Source: a virus. Taken from it: a stretch of 64,000 nt of DNA. The translations under genes and the position numbers were made by a program. Of the stretch, positions 30,458 through 39,118 are shown piece by piece; within the stretch, counting starts at the first letter, position 1, and each line of letters starts with the position of its first letter. The stretch covers positions 62,001 through 126,000 of the IMG/VR virus record IMGVR_UViG_3300032307_000370; one strand, 5' to 3'. The notes under the pieces are model-generated. The model made no database searches, was not told where the DNA came from, and saw only the letters and a program-made list of their open reading frames with translations.

Positions 30458-32048
30458 ATGGACAAACCACTACATTATTTATTACACCGAAAGAGTTAAC
30501 CTCAACTGCATAAATAACAACACCTGGTGCGGAAACTGATGATATGGCAATCCATTGGTTGTTTTGTCCCGAAACAGGTAAATTCGTACCATTATCTATT
30601 AATGTTGTTCCAATAGTTGGTGTTGGTGTTGAAGTTGTCCATCCGTTACTTGCAAATGAGAAATAATTACTACACGCTAAGACATCTGTTGACCACCAAT
30701 TAGACCCACTTGTCCATTCATAAGATGTTGGCTGACTTGTTAAAGATGGTGTAAGGGTCATTGTTGGTGTTGGGCTTGGGCTTGGACTTGGAAAACAAGG
30801 GGATCCCGTTTCACTAACAACTATTGCACCAAATAATGAATATGGTGTTGATAATGAATTAATGATTATGCTTTGGAAGGCATTTAATGTTTGAGATGAT
30901 GATAATCCTGATAAGTCGGTGTAAATATATGTTTGACCATTAATTGGTGAATTATTCGTTAATAAATATTGTGTACAAATAGCATTATTACAACATACTC
31001 CCACATTAGTAATTATTGCGCTACCCGTTGAAATTGTAGGTACTGTAGATGAACAAATGCGAACTATTCTATCACCCCAAGCTTGCCAACCCATTGATCC
31101 TGGTCTTAAATCTACTAATCTATTATCTGAACAATCATTAAATGTGATAACTGAAAGTTGGGCACTACTATCAAAGTTTGATATTGTATATGAGTTACAT
31201 AAACAAGGTTTTGTTGGTGTTGGAGTCATTGTTGGTGTTACGCTTGGTGTTGGTGTGATTGGAATACAATTTAAACAACTACCTTGACTTGAAGGTCCGT
31301 ATTCTGTGGTAATTGTGATTTTATCACCACCACTAATATTATCAACAATTGTTTGATAAATAAAACATGATGATTTACCATTAATTAAACCACCATAAAC
31401 ATCACCAATAACAAGTAGATTTCCGTTTGAATCAAATAAAGTTTGAGTTGTATAATATTCAATACCCGTAAAACAATCTTCAAACTTCTTACTTGTTGCA
31501 CAAACAATAAATCCATCAACATTATTAAATTTAGCTACACCATCATAATTACAAGGTCTATCAATTGGTGAAGAGGGTGTTGGTGTGTTAGTTGGTGTTG
31601 GAGTTGGGGTTGGTGAATAAGTATTTGCGGTTACATCTAAGGTAACTCCACCACATACATTAGTTGGGGTTGGAGTCATTGTGGGTGTAGGTGTTAGAGT
31701 AGAAGTTGGGGTGGGTGTTGGTGATGGAGCAACATCACAATCAAATTCCGCATTAAAATCAATATCACAAGGTGCCGGTGTGGGAGGAGTTGGTGGACAA
31801 TCTCCTTCAGATAAAATTGATGAGTAAAAATCGGGACAACTACTTGAAGTTGGGTTTGGACCAAACAAAATACAAGGATCCCCTAAGTTAGCGGCTAAAC
31901 ACCATCTATTTTCGGTTGATGAATAAAAAATATAGTAACCATTTGTGGCTCCCGTATAGTAATCTAAACTATTGTATAGACCATCAATGGTATATGTATC
32001 ATCATATATCCCTGCATTACTAATACATATATCTGTACTACAACTCAT
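30456..32048 (-). CDS. Fibre-type protein with several Thr/Pro stalks, minus strand, 530 aa
   Basis: Four or more Thr/Pro linkers (about residues 107-130, 143-162, 262-280 and 420-445, each of TPTPTPT type) separate small beta domains rich in Cys and Ser. The overall build is that of the plus-strand fibre proteins, but the gene is inverted. There is no signal peptide or membrane segment. It starts 1 base after the 73-residue gene upstream, so the two form a small operon. It could be an alternative receptor-binding protein, a capsid decoration or a tail tip; only the domain style supports a fibre role. Confidence 0.7.
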   Translation of the reverse strand: MSCSTDICISNAGIYDDTYTIDGLYNSLDYYTGATNGYYIFYSSTENRWCLAANLGDPCILFGPNPTSSSCPDFYSSILSEGDCPPTPPTPAPCDIDFNAEFDCDVAPSPTPTPTSTLTPTPTMTPTPTNVCGGVTLDVTANTYSPTPTPTPTNTPTPSSPIDRPCNYDGVAKFNNVDGFIVCATSKKFEDCFTGIEYYTTQTLFDSNGNLLVIGDVYGGLINGKSSCFIYQTIVDNISGGDKITITTEYGPSSQGSCLNCIPITPTPSVTPTMTPTPTKPCLCNSYTISNFDSSAQLSVITFNDCSDNRLVDLRPGSMGWQAWGDRIVRICSSTVPTISTGSAIITNVGVCCNNAICTQYLLTNNSPINGQTYIYTDLSGLSSSQTLNAFQSIIINSLSTPYSLFGAIVVSETGSPCFPSPSPSPTPTMTLTPSLTSQPTSYEWTSGSNWWSTDVLACSNYFSFASNGWTTSTPTPTIGTTLIDNGTNLPVSGQNNQWIAISSVSAPGVVIYAVEVNSFGVINNVVVCP

Positions 32049-32049
32049 A

Positions 32050-32271
32050 TTATATATTTAAAGTATCTGTTACGATGCAATCATTATTATCTACCACTTT
32101 TACAACAAATTCGGTTAAACTTGCATAAACTACCGGAATATCAAAACTATATGGTAAATCAACCGTATTAATGGTTGAAACATAAATACAAGTTGTTATA
32201 GGTGAATCACACACATAAACATCAAATGGTTGTGCTCCCGTAACGTTGTTAATTGTTATATTTGTTGGCAT
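32050..32271 (-). CDS. Small beta-domain protein, minus strand, 73 aa
   Basis: A single beta sandwich-like domain. The ending VVKVVDNNDCIVTDTLNI matches the last strands of the SprB-like modules seen in the 884- and 689-residue fibre proteins. It is first in a two-gene minus-strand unit with the 530-residue fibre-type gene. It could be a chaperone or accessory fibre subunit, or a detached first module of that protein. Confidence 0.62.
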   Translation of the reverse strand: MPTNITINNVTGAQPFDVYVCDSPITTCIYVSTINTVDLPYSFDIPVVYASLTEFVVKVVDNNDCIVTDTLNI

Positions 32272-32274
32272 ATC

Positions 32275-32282
32275 TATAAATA
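32275..32282 (-). promoter_or_regulatory. TATTTATA motif (minus strand) before the inverted fibre pair
   Basis: The plus strand reads TATAAATA, so the minus coding strand reads TATTTATA, the same orientation relative to the gene as at plus-strand genes. It ends 3 bases from the ATG at 32271, which is very close for a promoter. Confidence 0.38.
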
Positions 32283-32343
32283 TAGAACTTATTAAAAACT
32301 TGTGAAGTTGATATGTTCTTTTATTTTACCTATATTAATAAAA

Positions 32344-33243
32344 ATGGAAGAAAGCGAAGCAATAGTTGAATTACTGGAGGACCTTTTGGGTGATCATGGA
32401 TTACATTACCCAAATAGAGGTCAAATATCTTTTAATTGTCCTGTGTGCGATGAGGGTAGAAATAAACATAATTTAGAAATTAACTATATAAATAACGTTT
32501 ATAAGTGTTGGTCATGTGGTGATGTTGATGGAACTCATGGTTCTTTAGGTAAATTGTTTGATAAGTATGGTAATAAAAAACTAAAAAAACTATTCAATGT
32601 TTTAAAACCTGAAACTATACAACCAAAAAAACGAAGAACAAAAAAATTAACTTTACCTGAAGGTTTTACATTATTTAAGGACTCAAGTCCAGTGTATCCT
32701 GTTAGAAGACAGGCGTATAATTATTTAAAAAATAGAGGTATAACTGATGAAATTATTGAAAAGTATAACATTGGTTTTTGTGATCGTGGAGATCATTTAG
32801 GTAGAATTGTTGTTCCATCGTATGATATTAAAGGAGAGTTAAATTACTATATTGCAAGAAGTTGGGATCCAAAAAGTAGGTTTAAATATAAAAACCCTGA
32901 GGCAGAAAAAGATAAAATCATATTCAACGAAAGGTTAATTAATTGGGATAAAGACATATATCTGGTAGAGGGGGTTTTTGATGGGTTTTTCTTAGATAAC
33001 TCAATCCCAATGTTAGGTAAACATATGTCGGAAGTTTTATTTGAGAAAATCTATACAAAGGCAAAAGGTGATATAATAATAACTCTTGATGGTGATGCTT
33101 GGGATAATGCGGTTAAACTGTATCGTGAGTTAAATGGTGGTGAATTATACGATAGAATAAAAATCGTTCATTTACCCTTAGATAAGGATGTTTGTGATTT
33201 AAGAGGTAAAATTGAAGATTTTTTTGTAAAAATTAGGGATTAA
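32344..33243 (+). CDS. DNA primase, DnaG-type (zinc finger plus Toprim)
   Basis: Synthesises RNA primers at the fork with the DnaB-type helicase. The N-terminal zinc-binding domain has C32-P-V-C35 and C55-W-S-C58. The Toprim core shows VEGVFDGF (glutamate of the EGxxD motif) and the metal-binding TLDGDAWD. The chosen start is the ATG at 32344 after AATAAAA, giving 299 residues. The frame is open to a GTG at 32302, but the added 14 residues are hydrophobic and precede the zinc finger without need. A short DnaG-like primase without the long C-terminal helicase-binding domain is common in phages. Confidence 0.88.
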   Translation: MEESEAIVELLEDLLGDHGLHYPNRGQISFNCPVCDEGRNKHNLEINYINNVYKCWSCGDVDGTHGSLGKLFDKYGNKKLKKLFNVLKPETIQPKKRRTKKLTLPEGFTLFKDSSPVYPVRRQAYNYLKNRGITDEIIEKYNIGFCDRGDHLGRIVVPSYDIKGELNYYIARSWDPKSRFKYKNPEAEKDKIIFNERLINWDKDIYLVEGVFDGFFLDNSIPMLGKHMSEVLFEKIYTKAKGDIIITLDGDAWDNAVKLYRELNGGELYDRIKIVHLPLDKDVCDLRGKIEDFFVKIRD

Positions 33244-33256
33244 CAAATAAATATGT

Positions 33257-33264
33257 TATCTTTG
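33257..33264 (+). promoter_or_regulatory. TATCTTTG, Bacteroidetes-type -7 element
   Basis: Matches TAnnTTTG, the -7 box of Bacteroidetes primary sigma promoters, 18 bases before the ATG at 33283. No TTG is seen at the -33 position, so it is a partial match. Confidence 0.5.
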
Positions 33265-33282
33265 TAAGATTAAATAAAAATT

Positions 33283-34137
33283 ATGGATTTAAAAGAAGTT
33301 GCAAAAGAGATACGAGAAATCATATCTCAGAAACAAAAAGAACTTAATTTGACTTTTGAGGAGGATTCTCACAAGTATACAATGATAGATGTTGATGGTA
33401 AATTAAGAGATGATTTCCCATCGGTGTCAAAAGTTCTAAAATCATTCTATGAGGAGTTTGATGCTGAAGGTATTTCATACAGAAAAGCAAATGGGGATCC
33501 TTATGAGCAACAACGATTGTTAGATGAATGGGCGGCTGCGGGTGAATACTCGGTTAATGTTGGATCTCGTTCACATTTCTTTTTAGAAGAACACGTATTA
33601 AATGAGTTTGGTCTTGAGAAAGAACTTAGACAACCTGTTTTTAATTGTGATGCGGAACAAATAGTTAAAAGTGATACTATGATCGTTGCTGGTAAAAATT
33701 ATATTGAATTACTTAAAGAACGAGGATGTGTTTTACTTGATACTGAGATTGTGTTGGGACACCCTGAATTAGGGTATACAGGACAACCTGATAAAGTTTG
33801 GTTAGTTATTGGTGTTAATGGTCAAGTTGGTATTCTTATTACCGATTGGAAAACAAACAAACCAAAAAACTTTGAAATAAATAAGTTCACAAAACAGATG
33901 AAAAAACCATTAACTCATCTTCCCGACAATGCTCTTGGTCACTATAAAACACAATTACCACTATACGGTAAATTATTACTTAAAATGTTGGAAGGTTCTA
34001 AATATGAAAATATCCCATTGTTAGGTTGTATTATTGTGTTGATTACAGAAGAAAGAGAGTATGTTGAACATAGAGTTGATAAAAAGACAATTAATACTAT
34101 CTTAGAGATGGATGTTAAACAATATTTGAAAAAATAA
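33283..34137 (+). CDS. PD-(D/E)XK exonuclease, RecB/Cas4-like
   Basis: The motifs appear in order: GSRSH (H98) followed by E102/E103, GQPD (D170), ITDWKTNK (D188, K190), and Q224-x-x-x-Y228 in HYKTQLPLY. This is the RecB/Cas4-type nuclease pattern, including the QxxxY motif. No Cys cluster for an iron-sulphur centre is visible, unlike Cas4. It lies between primase and the SbcCD-type genes, so a role in recombination or end processing is likely. It has its own TATCTTTG promoter element. Confidence 0.85.
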   Translation: MDLKEVAKEIREIISQKQKELNLTFEEDSHKYTMIDVDGKLRDDFPSVSKVLKSFYEEFDAEGISYRKANGDPYEQQRLLDEWAAAGEYSVNVGSRSHFFLEEHVLNEFGLEKELRQPVFNCDAEQIVKSDTMIVAGKNYIELLKERGCVLLDTEIVLGHPELGYTGQPDKVWLVIGVNGQVGILITDWKTNKPKNFEINKFTKQMKKPLTHLPDNALGHYKTQLPLYGKLLLKMLEGSKYENIPLLGCIIVLITEEREYVEHRVDKKTINTILEMDVKQYLKK

Positions 34138-34155
34138 ACGTAAAAAATATATTAA

Positions 34156-34368
34156 ATGGATGATATTATAAAACCTAGAATTGACCTTAAACAACAACCG
34201 ACAGTTACTTGTGATGACTGCGGATCTAAGTACTTTAAAGAGGTGGTACTATTAAAAAAAGTACCAAAATTATTAACAGGAAGTCAAGAAGACACAATCG
34301 TACCATTCCCAACTTATATGTGTAATGCGTGTGGTTTTGTGAATGAGGATTTCATATTATTTGATTAA
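34156..34368 (+). CDS. Small zinc-ribbon protein, 70 aa
   Basis: Two CxxC pairs, CDDC near residue 20 and CNAC near residue 57, flank a basic hydrophobic segment (KKVPKLLTGSQED). This is a zinc ribbon of the kind found in small phage regulators or DNA-binding accessory proteins. It is 18 bases after the nuclease and 1 base before the next small gene. Function unknown. Confidence 0.72.
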   Translation: MDDIIKPRIDLKQQPTVTCDDCGSKYFKEVVLLKKVPKLLTGSQEDTIVPFPTYMCNACGFVNEDFILFD

Positions 34369-34369
34369 A

Positions 34370-34516
34370 ATGGAAATCGGTAAAATGACAATAAGCGAGG
34401 CTTATCCTTATTTAAAAACTATATCGCTTGCGTATGGTTTAAAGTTAAATAGATCAAAAGATTTCAAATTAGCAAGAATTATTTTAGCGAACCTATATAG
34501 TAGGGAATTAGTATGA
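34370..34516 (+). CDS. Small protein, 48 aa, filling the gap before 34513
   Basis: ATG at 34370 directly after the zinc-ribbon stop; ends with TGA at 34514-34516, overlapping the next ATG (ATGA). The short helical basic protein (ISEAYPYLKTIS, NRSKDFKLARIIL) has the composition of its neighbours. The perfect packing between two genes on the same strand supports a real gene. Function unknown. Confidence 0.62.
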   Translation: MEIGKMTISEAYPYLKTISLAYGLKLNRSKDFKLARIILANLYSRELV

Positions 34517-34773
34517 CATATAAAGAATTTTATTTTTGGTTAGATGGGTTTGTAACCAATAGACATTGGACACAATATAGGAATGAAGAGATTACATTAA
34601 TACTTCAAAAAATGAAGGAAGTTAAGGATGACGCATCTTCATTAGAAGATTTAAAAAAACGACCGGATTGGCTACCAATTCCTGTTCCTGTAAATCCATT
34701 TTCTCCAAACAAAGATCCATTAAGTCCGCCTTGGGAAATAACTTGCGAAACAAAAACACAATTAAATGATTAA
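34513..34773 (+). CDS. Hypothetical protein, 86 aa
   Basis: The N-terminus (MTYKEFYFWLDGFV) is aromatic and acidic, a pattern common in small phage proteins. The C-terminal half is Pro-rich (LPIPVPVNPFSPNKDPLSPP). The ATG overlaps the upstream TGA and its stop overlaps the SbcD-type gene by 8 bases, so expression is coupled along the recombination operon. Confidence 0.7.
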   Translation: MTYKEFYFWLDGFVTNRHWTQYRNEEITLILQKMKEVKDDASSLEDLKKRPDWLPIPVPVNPFSPNKDPLSPPWEITCETKTQLND

Positions 34774-35545
34774 TAAAATTATACACTTTTCGGATTTACA
34801 TATCCGTTTATTCAAAGACCATGATCAATACAGATCAATTTTAGAGGTTGCAATTAGTCAATGGAAAGAATTAAAACCTGATAGAATTGTATTCACGGGA
34901 GATCTTGTTCATTCTAAAAACCAAATGACACCTGAACTCATTGAGATGGTGAGTTGGTTATTAAAGGAATGTTCTTACATTGCTAAAACAATTATAATCC
35001 CTGGTAATCACGATTTTTTGGTGAATAATACCGAAAGATTGGATGCGTTATCGCCAATTATAAATTCACTTAATAATCAAAATATCTTTTATTATAAAGA
35101 TAGAGGGGTTTATGAGGATGAAAATATTAGTTGGTGCGTATATTCTCAATATCAAGGTAACATTCCACCTGATTTGAATGTTGCAACGGGAATTAAAATT
35201 GGGTTATTTCACGGACCAATACAAGGGATGAAAACCGACCTTGGATTTGATTTTGGTGAAGAAGCGTATGATGTTGATAAGTTCAACGGATTAGAAACTG
35301 TCTTGTGCGGAGATATACACAAAAGACAAGAGTTTAAATTTAAAACCGGTAAAGGTTACATGATCGGAAGTCCAATACAACAAAACATTGGTGAAAGTAT
35401 TGGTAAACATGGGTACGGTATATATGATGTTGTATCGAAAGATTATATATATGTTGACTTACCAAACCCAAAACCGTTCTTAAAGTTCTCCATAAAATCA
35501 TTTGAGGACATTGAGAATGGAACCGAAAAACTCCAAAATATTTAA
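34766..35545 (+). CDS. Recombination endonuclease subunit, SbcD / Mre11 / T4 gp47-like
   Basis: Calcineurin-type metallophosphoesterase with the five motifs in order: D10-L-H12 (FSDLH), FTGDLVH, PGNHD, LFHGP and GDIHKR. At 259 residues it is a minimal nuclease core, shorter than T4 gp47. It would pair with the SbcC/gp46-type ATPase at 36675 to process DNA ends during recombination-dependent replication. Four small genes lie between the two subunits, which are adjacent in many other phages. Confidence 0.9.
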   Translation: MINKIIHFSDLHIRLFKDHDQYRSILEVAISQWKELKPDRIVFTGDLVHSKNQMTPELIEMVSWLLKECSYIAKTIIIPGNHDFLVNNTERLDALSPIINSLNNQNIFYYKDRGVYEDENISWCVYSQYQGNIPPDLNVATGIKIGLFHGPIQGMKTDLGFDFGEEAYDVDKFNGLETVLCGDIHKRQEFKFKTGKGYMIGSPIQQNIGESIGKHGYGIYDVVSKDYIYVDLPNPKPFLKFSIKSFEDIENGTEKLQNI

Positions 35546-36062
35546 GAAAGAAACAATGCAGGCGGTGTCTGCATTTTGTGAATCTGAAAACATTGAAGAT
35601 GTTGATAATTTCATATACCTCTGCTTCAAACAAGGGTTTGATATAAAGAAATATGGTTTTTTAGGGGAGGGAGTTAGTAGGGAAGTAATAAAAGAAGTTG
35701 AGAAAATTGTTTATCAAACAGATGATTCTCAGATAAATGAATTGTTGTTAAAAATACAACAATTAGAAAATGAAATGTCTAAAAAGGATAAAGAATTAGA
35801 CGAACTTAGACGTAATTTAGACATAATTTTAGACAAACCACCGGTTGAAATTATCAAAGAGGTGGAGATTCTTAAAGAAGTTGAGGTCTCAAATGATAAA
35901 ATGGGAATGTTGCAGGAAACCCTACAGGTTTTAAGAAAAGAACTGCAAACAAAAAACGAAAGAATTAAAGAATTAGAAAAAATAAACCGAGATCTTGAGA
36001 ATACCTCGTCACAAACCAATGCGGTATTTCTCAGGGGATCAAATTTAAACAATAGAATATGA
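35517..36062 (+). CDS. Coiled-coil protein, 181 aa
   Basis: The ATG at 35517 lies 29 bases inside the end of the SbcD-type gene and is preferred to the in-frame TTG at 35502. The N-terminal 70 residues are globular; the rest is a long Glu/Lys coiled coil (NELLLKIQQLENEM, KTNERIKELEKINR) with a KPPVEIIKEVEILKEVEV segment resembling the repeat in the membrane protein at 43497. Its overlap with SbcD hints at a structural or regulatory partner of the nuclease complex. No named family recognised. Confidence 0.68.
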   Translation: MEPKNSKIFKKETMQAVSAFCESENIEDVDNFIYLCFKQGFDIKKYGFLGEGVSREVIKEVEKIVYQTDDSQINELLLKIQQLENEMSKKDKELDELRRNLDIILDKPPVEIIKEVEILKEVEVSNDKMGMLQETLQVLRKELQTKNERIKELEKINRDLENTSSQTNAVFLRGSNLNNRI

Positions 36063-36415
36063 TAGAATTATTAATTTGGATGATTGTGGCATATGGGATG
36101 ACCACAATTTTAGTGTACGGTTCAATCTTTAATGGGTTGAGAAATAATATTAAAACAGCGGGAACGAGTGAAGGATGGTTTTTAACAAGACCATTTTTTA
36201 AATTTGTGTCTGAGTTAATTTCTTGTATGTTATGTACGGGAACTTGGGTTGGATTTTTCCTTTCTTTAACTTTTTTTTCACCAATTTCACATTTCATTGG
36301 ACTTAATGAATATTATTCCGTATTCTTTGATGGAATGTTATCGGCAGGTTCAGTTTGGGGCATAAATGCGATAATTGAATGGTTTGAGGAAAATAGACCA
36401 AGTAATAACAATTAA
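36059..36415 (+). CDS. Small membrane protein with CxxC motif, DUF1360-like
   Basis: Three hydrophobic segments (about residues 3-22, 52-74 and 85-105). The second contains CMLCTGTWVGF, a C-x-x-C-x-G-x-W pattern like that of DUF1360 membrane proteins. Its ATG overlaps the upstream stop (ATGA). Its role in infection is unknown; an effect on the host membrane or redox state would be a guess. Confidence 0.65.
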   Translation: MIELLIWMIVAYGMTTILVYGSIFNGLRNNIKTAGTSEGWFLTRPFFKFVSELISCMLCTGTWVGFFLSLTFFSPISHFIGLNEYYSVFFDGMLSAGSVWGINAIIEWFEENRPSNNN

Positions 36416-36430
36416 ATAAATAATAACAAA

Positions 36431-36673
36431 ATGGGAAAAGCGGCAAAAGCACACAGAGCAAAAGTTGAAAAACGAAACAGAAAAATTGCACAAGAAAAAT
36501 ATGCAATGAAGAAAGCGATTGAGAGAATGTTTGAGGCTCAAAAAATGGCAATGGAAAACAATGAGAATGTAAATGTTGAATTAAATGGTCAAGATTTAGG
36601 GTTTGAAGTTGTTGACACTATTGAGATTAATGAACCACAAGTTGAAGAACAAATCTCTGAGTTAGAAAAATAA
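36431..36673 (+). CDS. Small basic/acidic helical protein, 80 aa
   Basis: The N-terminal 45 residues are strongly basic (GKAAKAHRAKVEKRNRKIA) and probably helical; the C-terminal half is acidic. The start follows AATAATAACAAA. It is followed 1 base later by the SbcC-type gene. The split charge resembles small nucleic-acid-binding proteins, but there is no family evidence. Confidence 0.65.
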   Translation: MGKAAKAHRAKVEKRNRKIAQEKYAMKKAIERMFEAQKMAMENNENVNVELNGQDLGFEVVDTIEINEPQVEEQISELEK

Positions 36674-36674
36674 A

Positions 36675-39047
36675 ATGGATTTGTTTAATCCCCCAAAATT
36701 ATTTAATTACAATATAATGATAAAAGATTTAGATTTCTCTACGTTTGAAAATCCATCAATACAAGTTGTGTGGGAAGACGTACCTGAGAACTTCACACAA
36801 GACAAGATTAAGAGTGTTAAACATTACTTCCAAAAGAAGTATAACACGACTAATGTCAATGTATTAACGAAAGTTAAAAACGTTGAGAAAGACACAATGC
36901 AAAGTATTGATGTATCTGTTAACGTTGCGGATGTTAATTACCAACTTGACTTGTTGAAAAAATTCTTAGAATCAAAAGGGTATAACGATTACTTGGATGA
37001 TGTATTGAGAATTAATACGATGGTTGAGAATAAAATGACCGAGGAAGAAGTTGAGACAACTCAATTTAAGAAATGGTATATCAGAAATATTGAATTTTCT
37101 AATTTTTTATCTTATGGTGAGAACCAAAGATTGGATTTTGATAAATGCAACGGAGTTGTAGTTGTAGAATCAAATCCACCAAACTTTGGGGGAAAAACAG
37201 TTCTTACTGTGGATTTGTTAATGTTCTTATTTTTTAATGAAACAACAAAAACAACCAAGGCAGAAGAAATCTTCAACCGATTTACTGACAAAAACAAAGT
37301 AACGGTTAAAGGTGAGATCACAATTGATGGGGAAGAATACATTATTGTTAGAAACATTGAACGAAAACTTTCTAAGAAAGGTGAGTGGAATGTTAAAACA
37401 GAGTTGGACTTCTTCAAGAAATTAGCTGACGGGAGTTTACAAAACTTCACAGGAGAACAAAGAAGGGAAACTGAGGCGTTCATTAAGAATTCCATCGGTA
37501 CAAAGGAAGATTTCCTTATGACCATTTTAACTACGGCAACAAACCTTGAAGAATTGTTGGAATCAAAACCAACGGCAAGAGGTCAAGTGTTGTCTCGTTT
37601 TATGGGGCTTGAGTTTTTAAAACGGAAAGAGGAAGTTGCGAAAGAGGTGTATTCGGAATTTAATAAATCAAAATTATCTAACATTTATAATTCTGAAATG
37701 TTAAAAACGGATAACGAATCTTACAATACTCAAATCGTTGAATTAAATGATCAAATTGGTGTATTAAAAACAGAGATTGACGATGTTGATGAGAAAATCC
37801 TAAAAGGGAAAGAATATCGTGATGATATGTTAAAGAAAAAACATGGAGATATTGACCATGAAATCAGTTTGATGAACCCGACTAAAACTCAAGAGGAAAT
37901 TGACTCTTTGGAACAAGAAAAAACAGGGTTTCAAAAGAAAGCAGAAGAACTTAAAGTTATTGAACCAAAAGAGTTTTATCACGAAGACCAACATGATAAA
38001 ATTAAGGAGGATTATAACGATACTTTTAAGTTGAAAATTGAGCTTGATACACAGATCAATGAAATTGAGAAATTGAAGAGTTCTGTGAGTGATGGTATCA
38101 AATGTGAACACTGTGGAATTGAGTTAATGAACGCTTCAATAACCCAACAAAAAATCAGTCAACTTGCCGACTTTATCCGTCAAAGAGACGAAAAAAAAGG
38201 GTTAATGGCGGATTTAACCAACAAAGAACAAGCTTTTGTACAACTTAAAAAAGATTTTGATGAGTATGAGAAAAACAAACTTATCAAAGAGAAGTATGAA
38301 TTAAGTATTGAAAGTTGTGACCTTAAGATTAGTACTTTAAAGGGTAAATTGGAAAGTTGGGGTAAAGTTCAGGACAAGATCAAAGAGAACACTAAGATTG
38401 ACGAAATGTTAATCAAAGCGGATGTAAGATTAGATGAACTTGAAAACATCAAAAAAACCAAAAACTCTCAAATTTCTAATAACGAATATCAAATTAAATC
38501 GTTGAATGAGAAGATTGAGAACAACAAAGGATTGATTGAAAAAATCAAATCTGAAGAAAGTAGAGAAAAAATCTACAAAATTTATTTGGAGGCGTATGGT
38601 AAAAACGGATTATCAAAAATCATTATGAGGACAATGATGCCGTTAATTAACTCCGAACTCCAAAGATTGATGGAAGACAGTTGTTATTTCAAATTAGAGA
38701 TTAGAATTAATGATAAAAACGAGGTTGAGTTCCTAATGGTTGATAATAGCACTGGTATTGAAAAATTAATGGTATCAGGATCGGGATATGAGAGAACAAT
38801 CGCATCATTAGCGTTAAGATCAGTCCTTAGTAAGATCTGTACTTTACCGAAACCAAACATCGTGGTTTTTGATGAGGTATTCGGTAAAATATCAAACGAC
38901 AATCTTGAAATGGTATCTGAGTTTTTCCAAAAAATTAAAGAATACTTTGGTAAAGTGTTCCTTATCAGTCACAATCCAATGATTAGTCAGTGGGGGGATA
39001 CGATCGTTAAAATTACAAAAGAAAACAATGTATCAAGAGTATTGTAA
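36675..39047 (+). CDS. Recombination endonuclease ATPase, SbcC / Rad50 / T4 gp46-like
   Basis: SMC-type ATPase that would work with the SbcD-type nuclease. The ABC head starts at about residue 135 (YIRNIEFSNFLSYGE), with the P-loop region NPPNFGGKTVL (K174, T175), a long coiled coil with zinc hook C477-E-H-C480, and the C-terminal signature and Walker B (IVVFDEVFGKI), then LISHNP. Odd points: the first glycine of the P-loop is replaced (N-P-P-N-F-G-G-K-T), and about 130 residues precede the ABC fold where bacterial SbcC begins almost at once. The conserved C-terminal parts suggest it is functional. Confidence 0.9.
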   Translation: MDLFNPPKLFNYNIMIKDLDFSTFENPSIQVVWEDVPENFTQDKIKSVKHYFQKKYNTTNVNVLTKVKNVEKDTMQSIDVSVNVADVNYQLDLLKKFLESKGYNDYLDDVLRINTMVENKMTEEEVETTQFKKWYIRNIEFSNFLSYGENQRLDFDKCNGVVVVESNPPNFGGKTVLTVDLLMFLFFNETTKTTKAEEIFNRFTDKNKVTVKGEITIDGEEYIIVRNIERKLSKKGEWNVKTELDFFKKLADGSLQNFTGEQRRETEAFIKNSIGTKEDFLMTILTTATNLEELLESKPTARGQVLSRFMGLEFLKRKEEVAKEVYSEFNKSKLSNIYNSEMLKTDNESYNTQIVELNDQIGVLKTEIDDVDEKILKGKEYRDDMLKKKHGDIDHEISLMNPTKTQEEIDSLEQEKTGFQKKAEELKVIEPKEFYHEDQHDKIKEDYNDTFKLKIELDTQINEIEKLKSSVSDGIKCEHCGIELMNASITQQKISQLADFIRQRDEKKGLMADLTNKEQAFVQLKKDFDEYEKNKLIKEKYELSIESCDLKISTLKGKLESWGKVQDKIKENTKIDEMLIKADVRLDELENIKKTKNSQISNNEYQIKSLNEKIENNKGLIEKIKSEESREKIYKIYLEAYGKNGLSKIIMRTMMPLINSELQRLMEDSCYFKLEIRINDKNEVEFLMVDNSTGIEKLMVSGSGYERTIASLALRSVLSKICTLPKPNIVVFDEVFGKISNDNLEMVSEFFQKIKEYFGKVFLISHNPMISQWGDTIVKITKENNVSRVL

Positions 39048-39059
39048 AATACTTTACTA

Positions 39060-39102
39060 TAAGAAATAAATTCTTACTATAATGGTTAAGAAATAAATTC
39101 TT
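39060..39102 (+). repeat. Direct repeat pair upstream of the restriction-modification gene
   Basis: TAAGAAATAAATTCTT occurs at 39060-39075 and 39087-39102, 27 bases apart. TTACTATA also recurs at 39054 and 39074. They lie between the SbcC stop and the next gene and could be operator sites or an insertion scar. Confidence 0.7.
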
Positions 39103-39107
39103 TATTA

Positions 39108-39115
39108 TATTTATA
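39108..39115 (+). promoter_or_regulatory. TATTTATA motif before the restriction-modification gene
   Basis: Exact motif on the coding strand, ending 3 bases before the ATG at 39119, directly downstream of the direct repeats. The short distance would give a leaderless message or means that transcription starts elsewhere. Confidence 0.38.
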
Positions 39116-39118
39116 ATT

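Noticed and set aside
32302-32343. GTG start 14 codons upstream for the primase
   Set aside because: The extension is hydrophobic and unrelated to the zinc-finger domain; the ATG at 32344 follows a typical A-rich leader.
36303-36551. Minus-strand Cys/Phe-rich open frame crossing two plus-strand genes
   Set aside because: It spans the junction of two well-packed plus-strand genes and has the composition expected from antisense of Lys/Glu-rich coding DNA.
37112-37525. 137-codon minus-strand open frame inside the SbcC-like gene
   Set aside because: Fully inside a gene with conserved motifs; no domain and no independent expression signals. The same applies to the minus frames at 54019-54450 and 41633-42016.
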